Positions 55,913-64,000 of a stretch of DNA of 64,000 nt are shown piece by piece. The position numbers and the translations under genes are program-made. A model generated the notes under the pieces. It saw only the letters and a program-made list of their open reading frames with translations. It did not search any database and had not been told where the DNA came from. The DNA is from Colocasia esculenta (taxonomy: Eukaryota > Streptophyta > Magnoliopsida > Alismatales > Araceae). Each line of letters starts with the position of its first letter. Position 1 is the stretch's first letter. The stretch covers positions 9,812,712-9,876,711 of the forward strand of contig CM024759.1 of assembly GCA_014218235.1 (NCBI GenBank). Reading direction: 5' to 3'.

Positions 55913-56717
55913 TTTCAGAGTAAAAAATGATTAAGAATGTGTATATGAAGAAAAGACATATAACATATAGAAGTGTAAAAAAGTACACCTATAAATACTG
56001 TCCATTCACCTAGAACCCCTTCTCTAACAAGGAAAAACAATGAACATGCAACTTTAAGAACTGAAACCGCAGTTGAAATAAGGAAAAAACAATGAAAACA
56101 CAGCTTTAAAGCTTCAACCACAGATGAAACACATAAAAAAAATGAAAATGCAGCTTTTAAAATTTCAACCGTAGCAAAAATAAGGAAAAGTTTACTTCTT
56201 CTGCATGTAACTCTTAAGCTATCAATGCACCTACCTATAACTCCTTCTCTAAAGACAGCTTTAAGGCATAGAGCTAAATAAAAACACAACTTTAAAGACT
56301 TCAACCGCAGCTGAAAAAAATAAAAAAAAAATGAAAATATAGCTTTCAAAACTTCAACCGCAGCAGAAACAAGGAAAAAAATTACTTCTTCTGCATGTAA
56401 GGCATAAAAAATATATATTTAACTCTATGCTATCAATCCACCTACCTTCTTCCATGCCCATAAAAGTGTTTGTCTTTTCAAATCGAAGAGAGAAGCTCTG
56501 CAACAATAATTAAAGCAGTCGCCCAATAGCAAGACCTACTAACGAAGGAGCGGAGTAAATGTGTTGCTGCCTGTGGGAGAGAGGTGGAGTGACTGAGAGA
56601 TTTAAACTGCAATAATGATGTCGATCGAGTGGGAGAGAGGCGGAGTGACTATGCAAGTCCGACTCACCCGTCTGCGTGGAACGACTCGCCTATCTGCGCG
56701 TTCGTCGTTCCCCTCCG
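55913..56717. repeat. MULE 5' region of transposase with about 55-bp degenerate repeats
   Basis: Between 56030 and 56380 a unit 'cttcaaccgcag.tgaaa.aaggaaaaa.aatgaaaa.(c/t)agcttt' recurs five times with divergence, intermixed with a longer repeat (cttcttctgcatgtaa). It is presumably promoter/leader of the transposase gene. No protein is seen. Confidence 0.7.
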
Positions 56718-56992
56718 CACAAGTGAGAAATGAAAGACTCATCCGTCTACGCGCTCCTCATTCGCCTCCGCACAGGAGAAAGGAAGGTAGAGACTTCGCC
56801 CCGGAGAAGGCGTTCGCGTTGGAGAAGGAGCAGAGTGGGGGAGAAGGCAGTTCGGTGACAAAGGCGGGAAAGGAAGATGAGGGCAATGTTGTCTTTCTCC
56901 TTGAGACTGTGAGAGACAAGATATTTCTGAAAAAATTTACCACTTCACCCTGTCTTAATCCACTCGGCAACTACCACCCATTGGGTGTGCTT
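56718..56992 (-). repeat. MULE right terminal inverted repeat
   Basis: It is inverted relative to 37422-37696. The outer end is cccattgggtgtgctt. It lies about 590 bp upstream of the germin-like start codon. Confidence 0.9.
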
Positions 56993-57490
56993 GCCGATGT
57001 GTCACTTGGTGGTGCACGTGTGCACCAAGTATTACTCTTTTTTTTATGGAAAAGGCCAGACAAGTCAGCACCACATGGGGTATGCGACTGCCATATGGTG
57101 TATTACTATTGGCTGTGAAATTGTAATTAGAATACACCCTGAACATATAACATTAATTTGGTGCCGGTCCTTTCTCTGTTTCTGAGGAATATCCTTCAAT
57201 AATCTCGTCAATCTGACACATGTTGAGCTCGGCAGAGTTTTAAGAAGCGCAAATTAATGCCTGTTGAGTGAAGTAGAAAACAGGAGAGGAGAGGAGAGGG
57301 CATCTTAAAGGACCCGTCAGACATAGCTTGCCCCCTTTCTTACATCAAAAATTACTTAAGCCCGGCCGGCAAATTAAGAGAAGAGAAAGGCCCAGCTAAT
57401 TATAGAAGTCCGGAAGTGAACTCCAAGTTTCCAATCCCACAAAAAGGGAGGAGAACCTCCCTTTGCCTTCACTCCTCCTCTTTTAGTGAT
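56993..57490. other. Intergenic, upstream region of the germin-like gene
   Basis: No open frame. A 22-bp palindrome (cttggtggtgcacgtgtgcaccaag type) lies at about 57006-57030. The rest probably includes promoter sequence of the germin-like gene. Confidence 0.5.
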
Positions 57491-57493
57491 CTT

Positions 57494-57503
57494 TATATAT
57501 AAA
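57494..57503 (+). promoter_or_regulatory. TATA box of the germin-like gene
   Basis: tatatataaa stands 80-90 bp before the ATG at 57583, predicting a start of transcription near 57530 and a leader of about 50 bases. Confidence 0.7.
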
Positions 57504-57582
57504 CAACACTATGTGATCAGAGTGCAAGAGTAATTAACATTGAGCAGTTCTCACAGTTTCCCTGAAAGAAGAGGAGGAGACG

Positions 57583-58365
57583 ATGAGGTGCTGCGGCTGC
57601 AGCCACTTGGATGGTCACCTCTCCTTCCTCTTCCTCCTCCTCTTCGTCACCTCTCTGCAAAGAGCATCCCATGCAGACGACGCACCTGTGCAAGACACGT
57701 GCCCCGCGGCACCCCATGCAGAGAAACCCCACGTCTTCATCAACGGCCTTCCCTGCAAGAACCCTAACAACATCAGCGCCTCCGACTTCAAGTCCTCCGG
57801 CCTCGCCCGCGCCGGCTCCACCACCAACTTCCTCCGCTCGTCTGACGCCATCCTTACCGCCGCCCAGTTCCCCGGCCTGAACACCCTCGGCCTCGGCGTC
57901 GGCCGGACCGACCTCGGCCCCGGCGGCCTGGTGCTGCCCCACTCCCACCCCAGGGCGTCGGAGATGCTCTACGTCACCCGTGGGGCGGTGGTTGCCGGCT
58001 TCGTTGACACCGCCGGCCGCCTCTTCAAGGCCATCGTCAGCGAGGGCGGTGTGTTCGTGTTCCCGCGGGGACTGCTCCACTTCTGCGTCAACACCAGGTG
58101 CGACCGCGCCGCCACCGCCGTCTCAGTCTTCAATAGCCAGAACCCCGGCAGGGCGGGGGTGGCCGACGGGGTGTTCGTGTCGGCCGCCGCCGTAGCCGAG
58201 AAGATCATGTCCTGGCTCGTGGGCCTCGCGGGGTTGACGGGGACGGGGTACGTGTCGGGTAACGGAACGGTCGGAGGGTGGTTTGGTGATTTCATCTCCC
58301 TGGAAGAGCTTGACCATCGTATTGCAGCCATGAATGGAAGAGATTTATGCGAGGAAAGGCTATGA
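57583..58365 (+). CDS. Germin-like protein (cupin)
   Basis: An intron-free frame of 260 codons starts at ATG 57583. A hydrophobic core (LSFLFLLLFVTSL, residues 13-25) is a secretory signal, with cleavage probably near residue 31. The germin cysteine pair is C40 (QDTCPAA) and C58 (NGLPCKNP). Cupin box 1 is PHSHPRASEMLYVTRG with metal ligands H120, H122 and E127; box 2 is VFVFPRGLLHFCVN with H166. All four Mn ligands are present, so a metal-binding apoplastic protein is expected. Family members have oxalate oxidase, superoxide dismutase or auxin-binding reports; the exact activity here is unknown. It is longer than the usual 210-230 residues: the C-terminus after about residue 215 (glycine-rich, then EELDHRIAAMNGRDL) is unusual. 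Codons are very GC-rich, as in many monocot single-exon genes. Confidence 0.93.
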   Translation: MRCCGCSHLDGHLSFLFLLLFVTSLQRASHADDAPVQDTCPAAPHAEKPHVFINGLPCKNPNNISASDFKSSGLARAGSTTNFLRSSDAILTAAQFPGLNTLGLGVGRTDLGPGGLVLPHSHPRASEMLYVTRGAVVAGFVDTAGRLFKAIVSEGGVFVFPRGLLHFCVNTRCDRAATAVSVFNSQNPGRAGVADGVFVSAAAVAEKIMSWLVGLAGLTGTGYVSGNGTVGGWFGDFISLEELDHRIAAMNGRDLCEERL

Positions 58366-59065
58366 ATCCTATGATCATGACGACGGTGCCCGCCCACAAA
58401 CGGTCTCTGTATTATACTTCCACTGGAAAATACTTCAAAGAAATTGTGTATTACGATTCCACCACTATATATGTGAAAATAAATATTAAATATTTATCCA
58501 TTCCTTGAGATAGCAAGTCATTCTTTTCCATTCTACATCCTGGTAACTATTATCTTTAAATAAAATAAGCTTTTCATTAATATTTAAATATTCAAGATCC
58601 ATTCGATATTTGACATGCAGCCGGCTATATGTTCCTTTAAAAACCAGTCTCCTAATTAATCTTAATCTTTGTTTACACCAATAATATATATATATATATA
58701 GAAGCATGTCACATCATTAACTAACAGTAAACACATAATTAATATCATATAGAAGATAGGGCTCTTGTTCATTAATTAATGTGTAAAATTCGGTGTCAAT
58801 ATGTGTTAGAAACAATTTTCCTATTCTTTTTGAAGGGGGAGGGAGAGGTGGTGCTCTCTCTTAATTAGAGGAGAGTTTGTATTCTCATTCTCCCTTCAAC
58901 TTGGGAGAGAATCTCTCTCTCTCTCTCGCTAGCTCTCTCTCTCTCTCTCGCTGCTTCTGGGAAAATCTAGAGAGAGTGGGAGAGTTAGCATTATGAATGT
59001 CCCATCTTTGCCCCTGAAATGGAGAAAAACCAGGCATCTTCTCTCTCATTAGACTCACACCAGCT
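58366..59065. other. Germin-like 3' flank, nothing further recognised
   Basis: AT-rich. TA run at about 58683-58700 and CT/GA-rich microsatellite at 58911-58955. No gene. Confidence 0.5.
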
Positions 59066-59290
59066 GAGAGCATTTCCAAATAGAGAGCTTTTTTTTTGTG
59101 GTACGTAGTTGAGATGAGCTACAAGAGCCCCAATAAAACGAAACACAAGCATAATAGAACATACAAACGGCAAAAGGATGCCTAAAGGCATCGCTGACAA
59201 AGGTAAAAACGAAACAAAAAGCCAACCTACACACGTCGGTAGAAGTAGAACAACCTCCAACACCAGAGAGCATTTCCAAATAGAGAACTT
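59066..59290 (-). mobile_element. 5'-truncated LINE-type insertion with long TSD
   Basis: The direct repeat gagagcatttccaaataga (extending to about 25 bp with one mismatch) occurs at 59066 and 59266. Between them, on the minus strand, is about 170 bp ending in a run of A (the T run at 59089-59097). A long TSD, an A tail and no LTR indicate target-primed reverse transcription by a LINE or a related SINE. Sequence before the tail (gtagctcatctcaactacg) looks like a LINE 3' UTR. Confidence 0.8.
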
Positions 59291-59876
59291 GATCGAGAGA
59301 ATATTGCGCATGTACGTACTAGAATAATTACATAATACCTGTGAAAGCCCAAAATATGCTTCCAACAATAATCTTAACGAACTGGTTCTGGGTACCATTT
59401 ACATAACATCCTTCTACCCCGGATGCTCTATCCACAGAAAGAGAAAACAAAAGATACTAGGGGCATCTGAGGCAACGTTTGGGTTGAAAAAGATTTTGAT
59501 TTTTTTCAAAATCTCTGACAAGAGCCAAAATGTTAGTAAATATTCTTGGCGGGCCTCCGGCTTACGTACAAGATGATTTTGGTAGGAGAAGAGAGACAGA
59601 AAGAACGATTTTTCTTTTTCTCCATGCCCAAAAGCAAGTTCGTCACCGCTTTTGAAATTTTTCTACATAGAAGACGATGGACCTCATCGGCGTACCTTTA
59701 GGCAACGAAAAGTTGACTTTTTAATTATTATTATTTTTTTATTTTTTTGGAGCCGCAAAAAAATCTTTATCGTCTGCACCTTTCGCGACATAAGTAACGA
59801 GACATGAAATCGCACCCCAGCCGAGGCAAGCTCCGGAAACCGATTTTTAAGAAAATCGGCTTCCCACAATTTCATC
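59291..59876. other. Intergenic, nothing recognised
   Basis: No open frame with a recognisable motif. A T/A-rich run lies at about 59718-59760. Confidence 0.45.
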
Positions 59877-60136
59877 TAGGGCTGTAAACGGATCGGATAC
59901 GGAGCGGATATGATATTTTCGTTTTCGATACGATTAGTTAATCGGATTATCCGTATTCGATTCGTTTAAGATTCGGATACGGAGCGGATATTGTAATCGA
60001 ATAATGTTTGGATACGGAACGAATACGAATATTATCCGCTTCGGATTCATAAATTATAATAAAATTTTTAAGTGATCTAAAAAATCTAAAAAAATTAAAA
60101 AAAATTACAAATAATATCTAAATTAAACATTAACAT

Positions 60137-60520
60137 TCATATGAACAAAATATAATCCTCCAAACCATCGTCACTTTCCTTCTTCTCGTGTTCTTCGGCC
60201 TTTGAAGGCCTACTTCCACGCACACCATGATCTGTTCTTGGGGAATCTTCTGTGAAAACCTGTTTCACAAGGTATGGTGGTCTCTCAATGAAACACAGAT
60301 CCTTGGGACTGTAATGGGCTCTCTGCGAAGGTTTCACCGCAAAGCCACCTTCAAATCTCTGGCTCTCCACGATGCCCCCGTCGACAACTACAAGCGTGCG
60401 TCTTGTTGGGTCGCGGCTGGGCACCGGGGGCTTCCTGGCGGCGAGCTGCGGGGAACCTGCCGTCATCACCTGGGCGGCGGGGAGGAAGCGGTCCATCATG
60501 AACTCCCCGACCTAGGCGTT
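60137..60520 (-). pseudogene. Captured host-gene fragment inside the hAT-like element (DUF688-like?)
   Basis: The minus strand encodes VGEFMMDRFLPAAQVMTA, followed by SPQLAARKPPVPSRDP. The FMMDRFLPAA block recalls plant DUF688 proteins. The next part (YSPKDLCFIERPPYLVKQVF) I do not recognise. The frame is open for about 120 codons and codon-like in composition, but has no proper start or end. It is most likely a transduplicated exon, expressed or not unknown. Confidence 0.45.
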
Positions 60521-60589
60521 CGTCGAGAAGCTTCCGGAAGGATCCCGAATGGCGATGCCGATGGGAGATTAGGGCGGCCAGCAGGGGAG

Positions 60590-61100
60590 AAGGGTGGGGC
60601 AGCACCGGTGGGAGGGGGGCGGCCGGCAGGGGCGAGGGGTGCGGTGCCAGTGGGAGGGCAGGGCGGCGCCTGGGCGAGGGTGTTAGGGAGGCGAGGGCGA
60701 CGCCGACGAGATCTACAGCGACCCCGCGAGCGATGGCGATGGGAGAACGGGGCGGCTAGCAGGGGAGAGGGATGAGGCGGCACTGGTGGGAGGGAGGGGA
60801 GGGGGCGCCGCCGGTGGGAGGGTGCCGGGGAGGCCTGCGATGGGGAGAGGGGTGGGGCAGCACCGATGGGAGGGGGGGCGTCAGGCAGGGGCGAGGGGTG
60901 TGGCGCCAGTGGAAGGGCAGGGCGGCGCCGGGGCGACGGCGTTAGGGAGGCGAGGGCGACGCCGACGAGATCTACAGCGACCCCGCGAGCGATGGCGATG
61001 GGAGAACGGGGCGGCTAGCAGGGGAGAGGGATGAGGTGGCACTGGTGGGAGGGCGGGGAGGGGGCGGCGCCGGTGGGAGGGCGCCGGAGAGGCCTGCCAT
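60590..61100. repeat. Direct duplication of a GC-rich tract, offset about 260 bp
   Basis: The block from ggcgaggggtg through gatctacagcgaccccgcga to ggagagggatgagg occurs at about 60631-60790 and again at 60890-61050 with few differences. Confidence 0.88.
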
Positions 61101-61180
61101 GGCGAGGGGCAGAGTCGCCGAGAGGCTAAGGGCAATCGGGTTTGGATTTGGGGAAGGGGAGTTAGGGTTTTTAGTGTAGG

Positions 61181-61181
<1 letters not shown>

Positions 61182-61231
<50 letters not shown>
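61182..61231. repeat. (TA)n microsatellite
   Basis: About 25 TA repeats inside the hAT-like element. Confidence 0.93.
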
Positions 61232-61642
61232 CATATAAACCATTAGATCTATGATCCAATGGTCAGAATAAATTTAGTTTCGGATCGGATCTTAAACAGA
61301 ACGGATCTCTTATTTCTGCGTCTGCTCCGTTTATTATTCGGATAATATCCGTATCCGAATCCGTTCCGCCGGATATCTCTTAAACAAATACAGATATACT
61401 TAATCGGATACGAATCCGAATCGGATCCGGATATTATCCGGATCCGTTTACAGCCCTAATTGCATCCAACCGCTACCCAAGTTAAATACAACACAAACCT
61501 ATTAAACTACATATACACAAGAAAAAAGTGGATGATTACTTTGCAAAAAACGCAGCAAAGAAAAACCATCAAAATAGTCGGGTGGCAGCAAATTAACAGG
61601 AGAAATATTAATTATCCAGACACCTAGATCGCTAGCCGATAT

Positions 61643-61752
61643 AGAACAGCCGCACGGCTGACTTGATTGGTCGGCCGCGGCATGGGCCCCACGAGGCTGC
61701 AGCGTGGGGCTCACACAGCCGACCAATCAAGTCGGCCACGCAACAGTTCCAT
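61643..61752. repeat. Inverted repeat / foldback, about 40-bp arms
   Basis: The arms gacttgattggtcggc and gccgaccaatcaagtc, with flanking ccccacg/cgtgggg, fold around gaggctgcag. It resembles a small foldback MITE. No clear TSD found. Confidence 0.75.
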
Positions 61753-62544
61753 CTCATGCTGGTTACCTGGGCGCCGGGTAGCTAGCATTTCTCAATTAAC
61801 AGAGGAGTCGTCAGTTTTCTTGGAAAACTCAAAAGAGTATCACACATTCATTTTAGGACCACCACAAGTTCCTGCAAATGATAGAACGACCAGTACTCCT
61901 ATCAGAAGTGCTGAATTTTCAATTGCAATCAAATTTTGCCCCCGAGCATCCAAAATCTAAACTTGCTTTTGTCGCTCATCCAGCATTCAAATCTGGTCGT
62001 AGGTCACCAAAACAGGATAATGATTTTCAGTTCTTTACAAGCCAGAGAAGGAAGAAAATACTACAAGAAGAAGATGCCTCCTTATGATAACACTCCCCGC
62101 CACCCCCCACCCAAAAGAAGGAAAAATAAACAATAAAGGGGAAAAAAACCAATCAGTTATTTATTTCACTATGAAGAAACAAATTTTGATTAGTGGTCAG
62201 AACTCTGAATTCAAATTGCATTGCCACTTACTCGGTCAATGTTAGTTTTCACACAGGATACTTCGCAATTTCTCCAAGTCTATGGGCGTCTGTTCATGTT
62301 CATAGATGATCGCCTCTCCCAGGTAGCAGTTGAAAGAAAGACTGCAAGTCATATTCTACCTTAGCTGTATCATTCACCTGGGATCCCAAAGCATTCTGAT
62401 GGAAGCCTGAATATCAACATCAGCAATGTGGGGATATACTGAATCTCATCAGTCCGACATCCATCTTTTCTCTGCAAGTAAAGGTCCATAAATGAAGACC
62501 CAAAACATGCAAGATATTTTGCACCCTCCTTTGCCTCCTCTTCC
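61753..62544. other. Downstream region of the O-fucosyltransferase gene
   Basis: No independent gene is recognised. The part nearest 62544 is presumably the 3' untranslated region of the minus-strand gene. Open frames here lack family motifs. Confidence 0.45.
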
Positions 62545-62998
62545 CTAATCATCAGGATCCATCTCTTCATCCTGCTCTGAGGGCCGAGCCGCATCCAGTT
62601 TGCTGCCTTCATCGGGTTCTGTCTGGCCCTCCATTTCCATGTCATCTTCTCCGTACTCTTTGTCATCACCAACATCATCTTTTACAACAGTGGAACTCTG
62701 TGAAACTGATACAAGATTCTGCGACAACCATTCAGGACACACGTCCTCACTTCCAAATAGCATTTCACTGCTGCTTCCTTTTAGCGACATTGGTAGGTCG
62801 GAAGACTCAGGAGTTCTGCAGGAACATTCAGGCAAGGGATGTGAGAGAAAGGATGTCAGCTTCGACCTTCGGGACTCCACTATCAAGCCTTCTATGCCCA
62901 CACTCCGATTAAGATGCTCCCTCACTGCAGATGTCCAATTACGCCTAGGATGATATAGATGATCATGGACAGCATCAAACAATCCTACAATTGTTTTC
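62545..62998 (-). CDS. GDP-fucose protein O-fucosyltransferase family, last coding exon
   Basis: The exon begins after acceptor catcag at 63000-62999 and joins the preceding exon within an arginine codon to read YRPDR then KTIVGLFD. It encodes a segment with LFDAVHDHLYHPRRNWTSAVR, then a serine-rich and finally strongly acidic tail ending DEEMDPDD, with the stop at 62545-62547. Plant members of this type (PF10250) often have such a variable, acidic C-terminus. This tail lies after the catalytic domain. Confidence 0.85.
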
Positions 62999-63285
62999 CT
63001 GATGGAAAAATAAAGAATCAGTTGAACCTGCCAGGAGGTAAACTAAAAATGGGTATTATAAAATCAAAACAGCTCTAAACGTTGGCACTGCTTTTATTCG
63101 ACGAACTTCTGAACCAATAATCAAAACTCATACAAAACATCTCCAAGTAAAAAAAGGATATCCAAAACATTCAAACTAAAGAGCCTATAAGACCATTGGA
63201 ACATCTCATCAGTAAACTATACAAAACGACAAGAATACTGAATCAGTAGTGACAAGTGACTGGTTTGACCATTCATTCTCATTAC
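62999..63285 (-). other. Intron of the O-fucosyltransferase gene
   Basis: The donor is gacag/gtaatg (63285) and the acceptor is ccatcag/g (62999). 287 bases, AT-rich. Confidence 0.88.
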
Positions 63286-63839
63286 CTGTCTGGACGATAC
63301 GTTATGCTGGAAGCTGTTTGGTATAGACGGTGTCCCATGACCAAGCTTGAATAATCTGGCCACCCACTACCATCATTGTTGAAGCCTGGAAAAAAGGCAT
63401 CAGCTTCAATAGACACATAGTAGTCAAGAGCATCCCAGAGTAACCTGTGTGCATTCATCCGGAGATCCATGGGTGAAAGATCAGGTTCTTTGCCAGTCTC
63501 AGCCACCCAGCCATACCAACCTTCCTTTTCATGTTGATAAAATGGTCTTGAAGGGGGTGGAGGAAGGGGACGGGGCCTAGGCCCAGCTTTCTTCCATTCT
63601 TGAATAAGCTGTTCTTCACTTTTGACCAGAGGTGATGGAACCATGTATGCTGGAAGAGGATATTCTGGGCCTATTAAGTGGAACAATTCATGTTTACTGC
63701 ACAAAGATGTGCGGTCCACCAAGTTCATATACATGCCTCGTAGAGGAATAAGAACCCTTTGCCCGCCAAATGTCTCAGCACCAGCCAAATATATAATTGT
63801 GTCTGGGGGGTATCCCATGGCACGAAGAAGCAGACCTAC
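63286..63839 (-). CDS. GDP-fucose protein O-fucosyltransferase family, penultimate exon
   Basis: The exon starts after acceptor ctggcag (63842-63840). It encodes VGLLLRAMGYPPDTIIYLAG, then ETFGGQRVLIPLRGMYMNLVDRT, the conserved GDP-fucose-binding half seen in plant O-fucosyltransferases. A family-specific insert with a proline run (PRPRPLPPPPSRPF) follows, then the C-terminal motif SIEADAFFPGFNNDGSGWPD and MGHRLYQT. These are Golgi type II membrane enzymes involved in glycosylation or cell-wall and pectin biosynthesis; the N-terminal anchor and catalytic start lie beyond the window. No stop or shift interrupts it, so the gene is probably functional. The individual family member cannot be named. 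Confidence 0.9.
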
Positions 63840-64000
63840 CTGCCAGATGCAAGCAGAAAGTTTGGGCCAAGGTAAATACAGCTGGTTACAGGAAATAAAC
63901 AATATCACAAAAGAAAAGACCCAAAAATACAGGAAAAAGAAAAAAAATGAAAGTCCTTGTCCCAGTTGAGAGGGTAATGAAATATTAGAATATGATAGAG
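63840..64000 (-). other. Intron of the O-fucosyltransferase gene, continuing beyond the window
   Basis: A-rich sequence upstream of the acceptor at 63840; the next exon is not in the window. Confidence 0.7.

Larger units (their letters stand above)
37422..56992. mobile_element. Mutator-like element (MULE) with FAR1-type transposase and accessory gene
   Basis: The two ends are long inverted repeats of about 275 bp (37422-37696 and 56718-56992) sharing the outer sequence aagcacacccaatgggtgg and a long matching stretch through gtctctcacagtctcaagg. Inside are an accessory gene on the plus strand, tandem arrays and a FAR1/MULE/SWIM transposase on the minus strand. A 10.2-kb Sirevirus sits in the accessory gene; without it the element is about 9.4 kb. 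I could not find a matching 9-11-bp TSD at these ends (left flank T-rich, right flank gccgatgtg), so the outer few bases may be altered. Confidence 0.82.
59877..61458. mobile_element. hAT-like element, 1.58 kb, with captured gene fragment
   Basis: The ends tagggctgtaaacggatc and gatccgtttacagcccta are perfect inverted copies, flanked by atttcatc / attgcatc (59869-59876, 61459-61466), an 8-bp TSD with one mismatch. Subterminal regions carry many cggatac(g)ga motifs in both orientations. There is no transposase. The interior holds a gene-like piece (60137-60530) and a GC-rich duplicated tract. Confidence 0.9.

Overview
This is plant nuclear DNA. Spliced genes, LTR retrotransposons with tRNA-Met primer sites, a Tat-type Ty3/gypsy element, two Sirevirus-type Ty1/copia elements, a FAR1-type Mutator transposase and a U6 snRNA relic all point to a large, repeat-rich angiosperm genome. 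The very GC-rich, intron-free germin-like gene set in AT-rich flanks suggests a monocot, but the species cannot be named from sequence alone. Only two host genes look healthy: a germin-like protein (57583-58365, +) and the 3' part of a GDP-fucose protein O-fucosyltransferase gene (62545-63839, -), which runs off the right edge. Two host-gene relics lie on the left: a DUF547-family pseudogene (3531-5462, +) and a U6 snRNA pseudogene with part of its promoter (about 7102-7270, +).

Layout. 1-313: right end of an LTR. 314-2450: old Sirevirus-like debris split by a 512-bp hAT-like element. 2450-7550: DUF547 and U6 relics. 7550-33900: AT-rich host repeat split by a 23.5-kb Tat-type gypsy element (8506-32018, TSD gatat), itself split inside its RNase H domain by a 12.9-kb Sirevirus (14266-27145, TSD caagg). 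33900-37420: degenerate minus-strand relative of a MULE accessory gene, carrying a 260-bp foldback element with a 9-bp TSD. 37422-56992: a Mutator-like element with about 275-bp inverted ends, an accessory gene (+), long tandem arrays and a FAR1/SWIM transposase (-). A gag-only Sirevirus (37942-48143, TSD gaagc) sits in its accessory gene. That Sirevirus's left LTR holds a TIR element (39573-44065, TSD TTA), which holds a 3.3-kb solo-LTR-like sequence (40451-43772, TSD agggg), so four levels are nested. 57000-64000: the two host genes, a LINE tail, a hAT-like element with a captured exon, and a foldback repeat.

How parts relate. In the gypsy element, gag-pol is read on the minus strand. A separate spliced plus-strand gene with its own TATA-like box occupies the space between pol and the 3' LTR and converges on pol. 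In the larger Sirevirus, an extra 'env-like' reading frame follows pol. In the MULE, an accessory gene is divergently placed from the transposase. These three accessory proteins come from three unrelated transposon classes but each seems to belong to the loosely defined plant mobile / plant transposon protein group, which is the most interesting theme here. Nearly all premature stops in the older elements are explained by C-to-T or G-to-A change, while the younger Sirevirus is broken mainly by one-base shifts.

Limits: everything was read by eye. Domain names rest on remembered motifs, and boundaries without a TSD are approximate.
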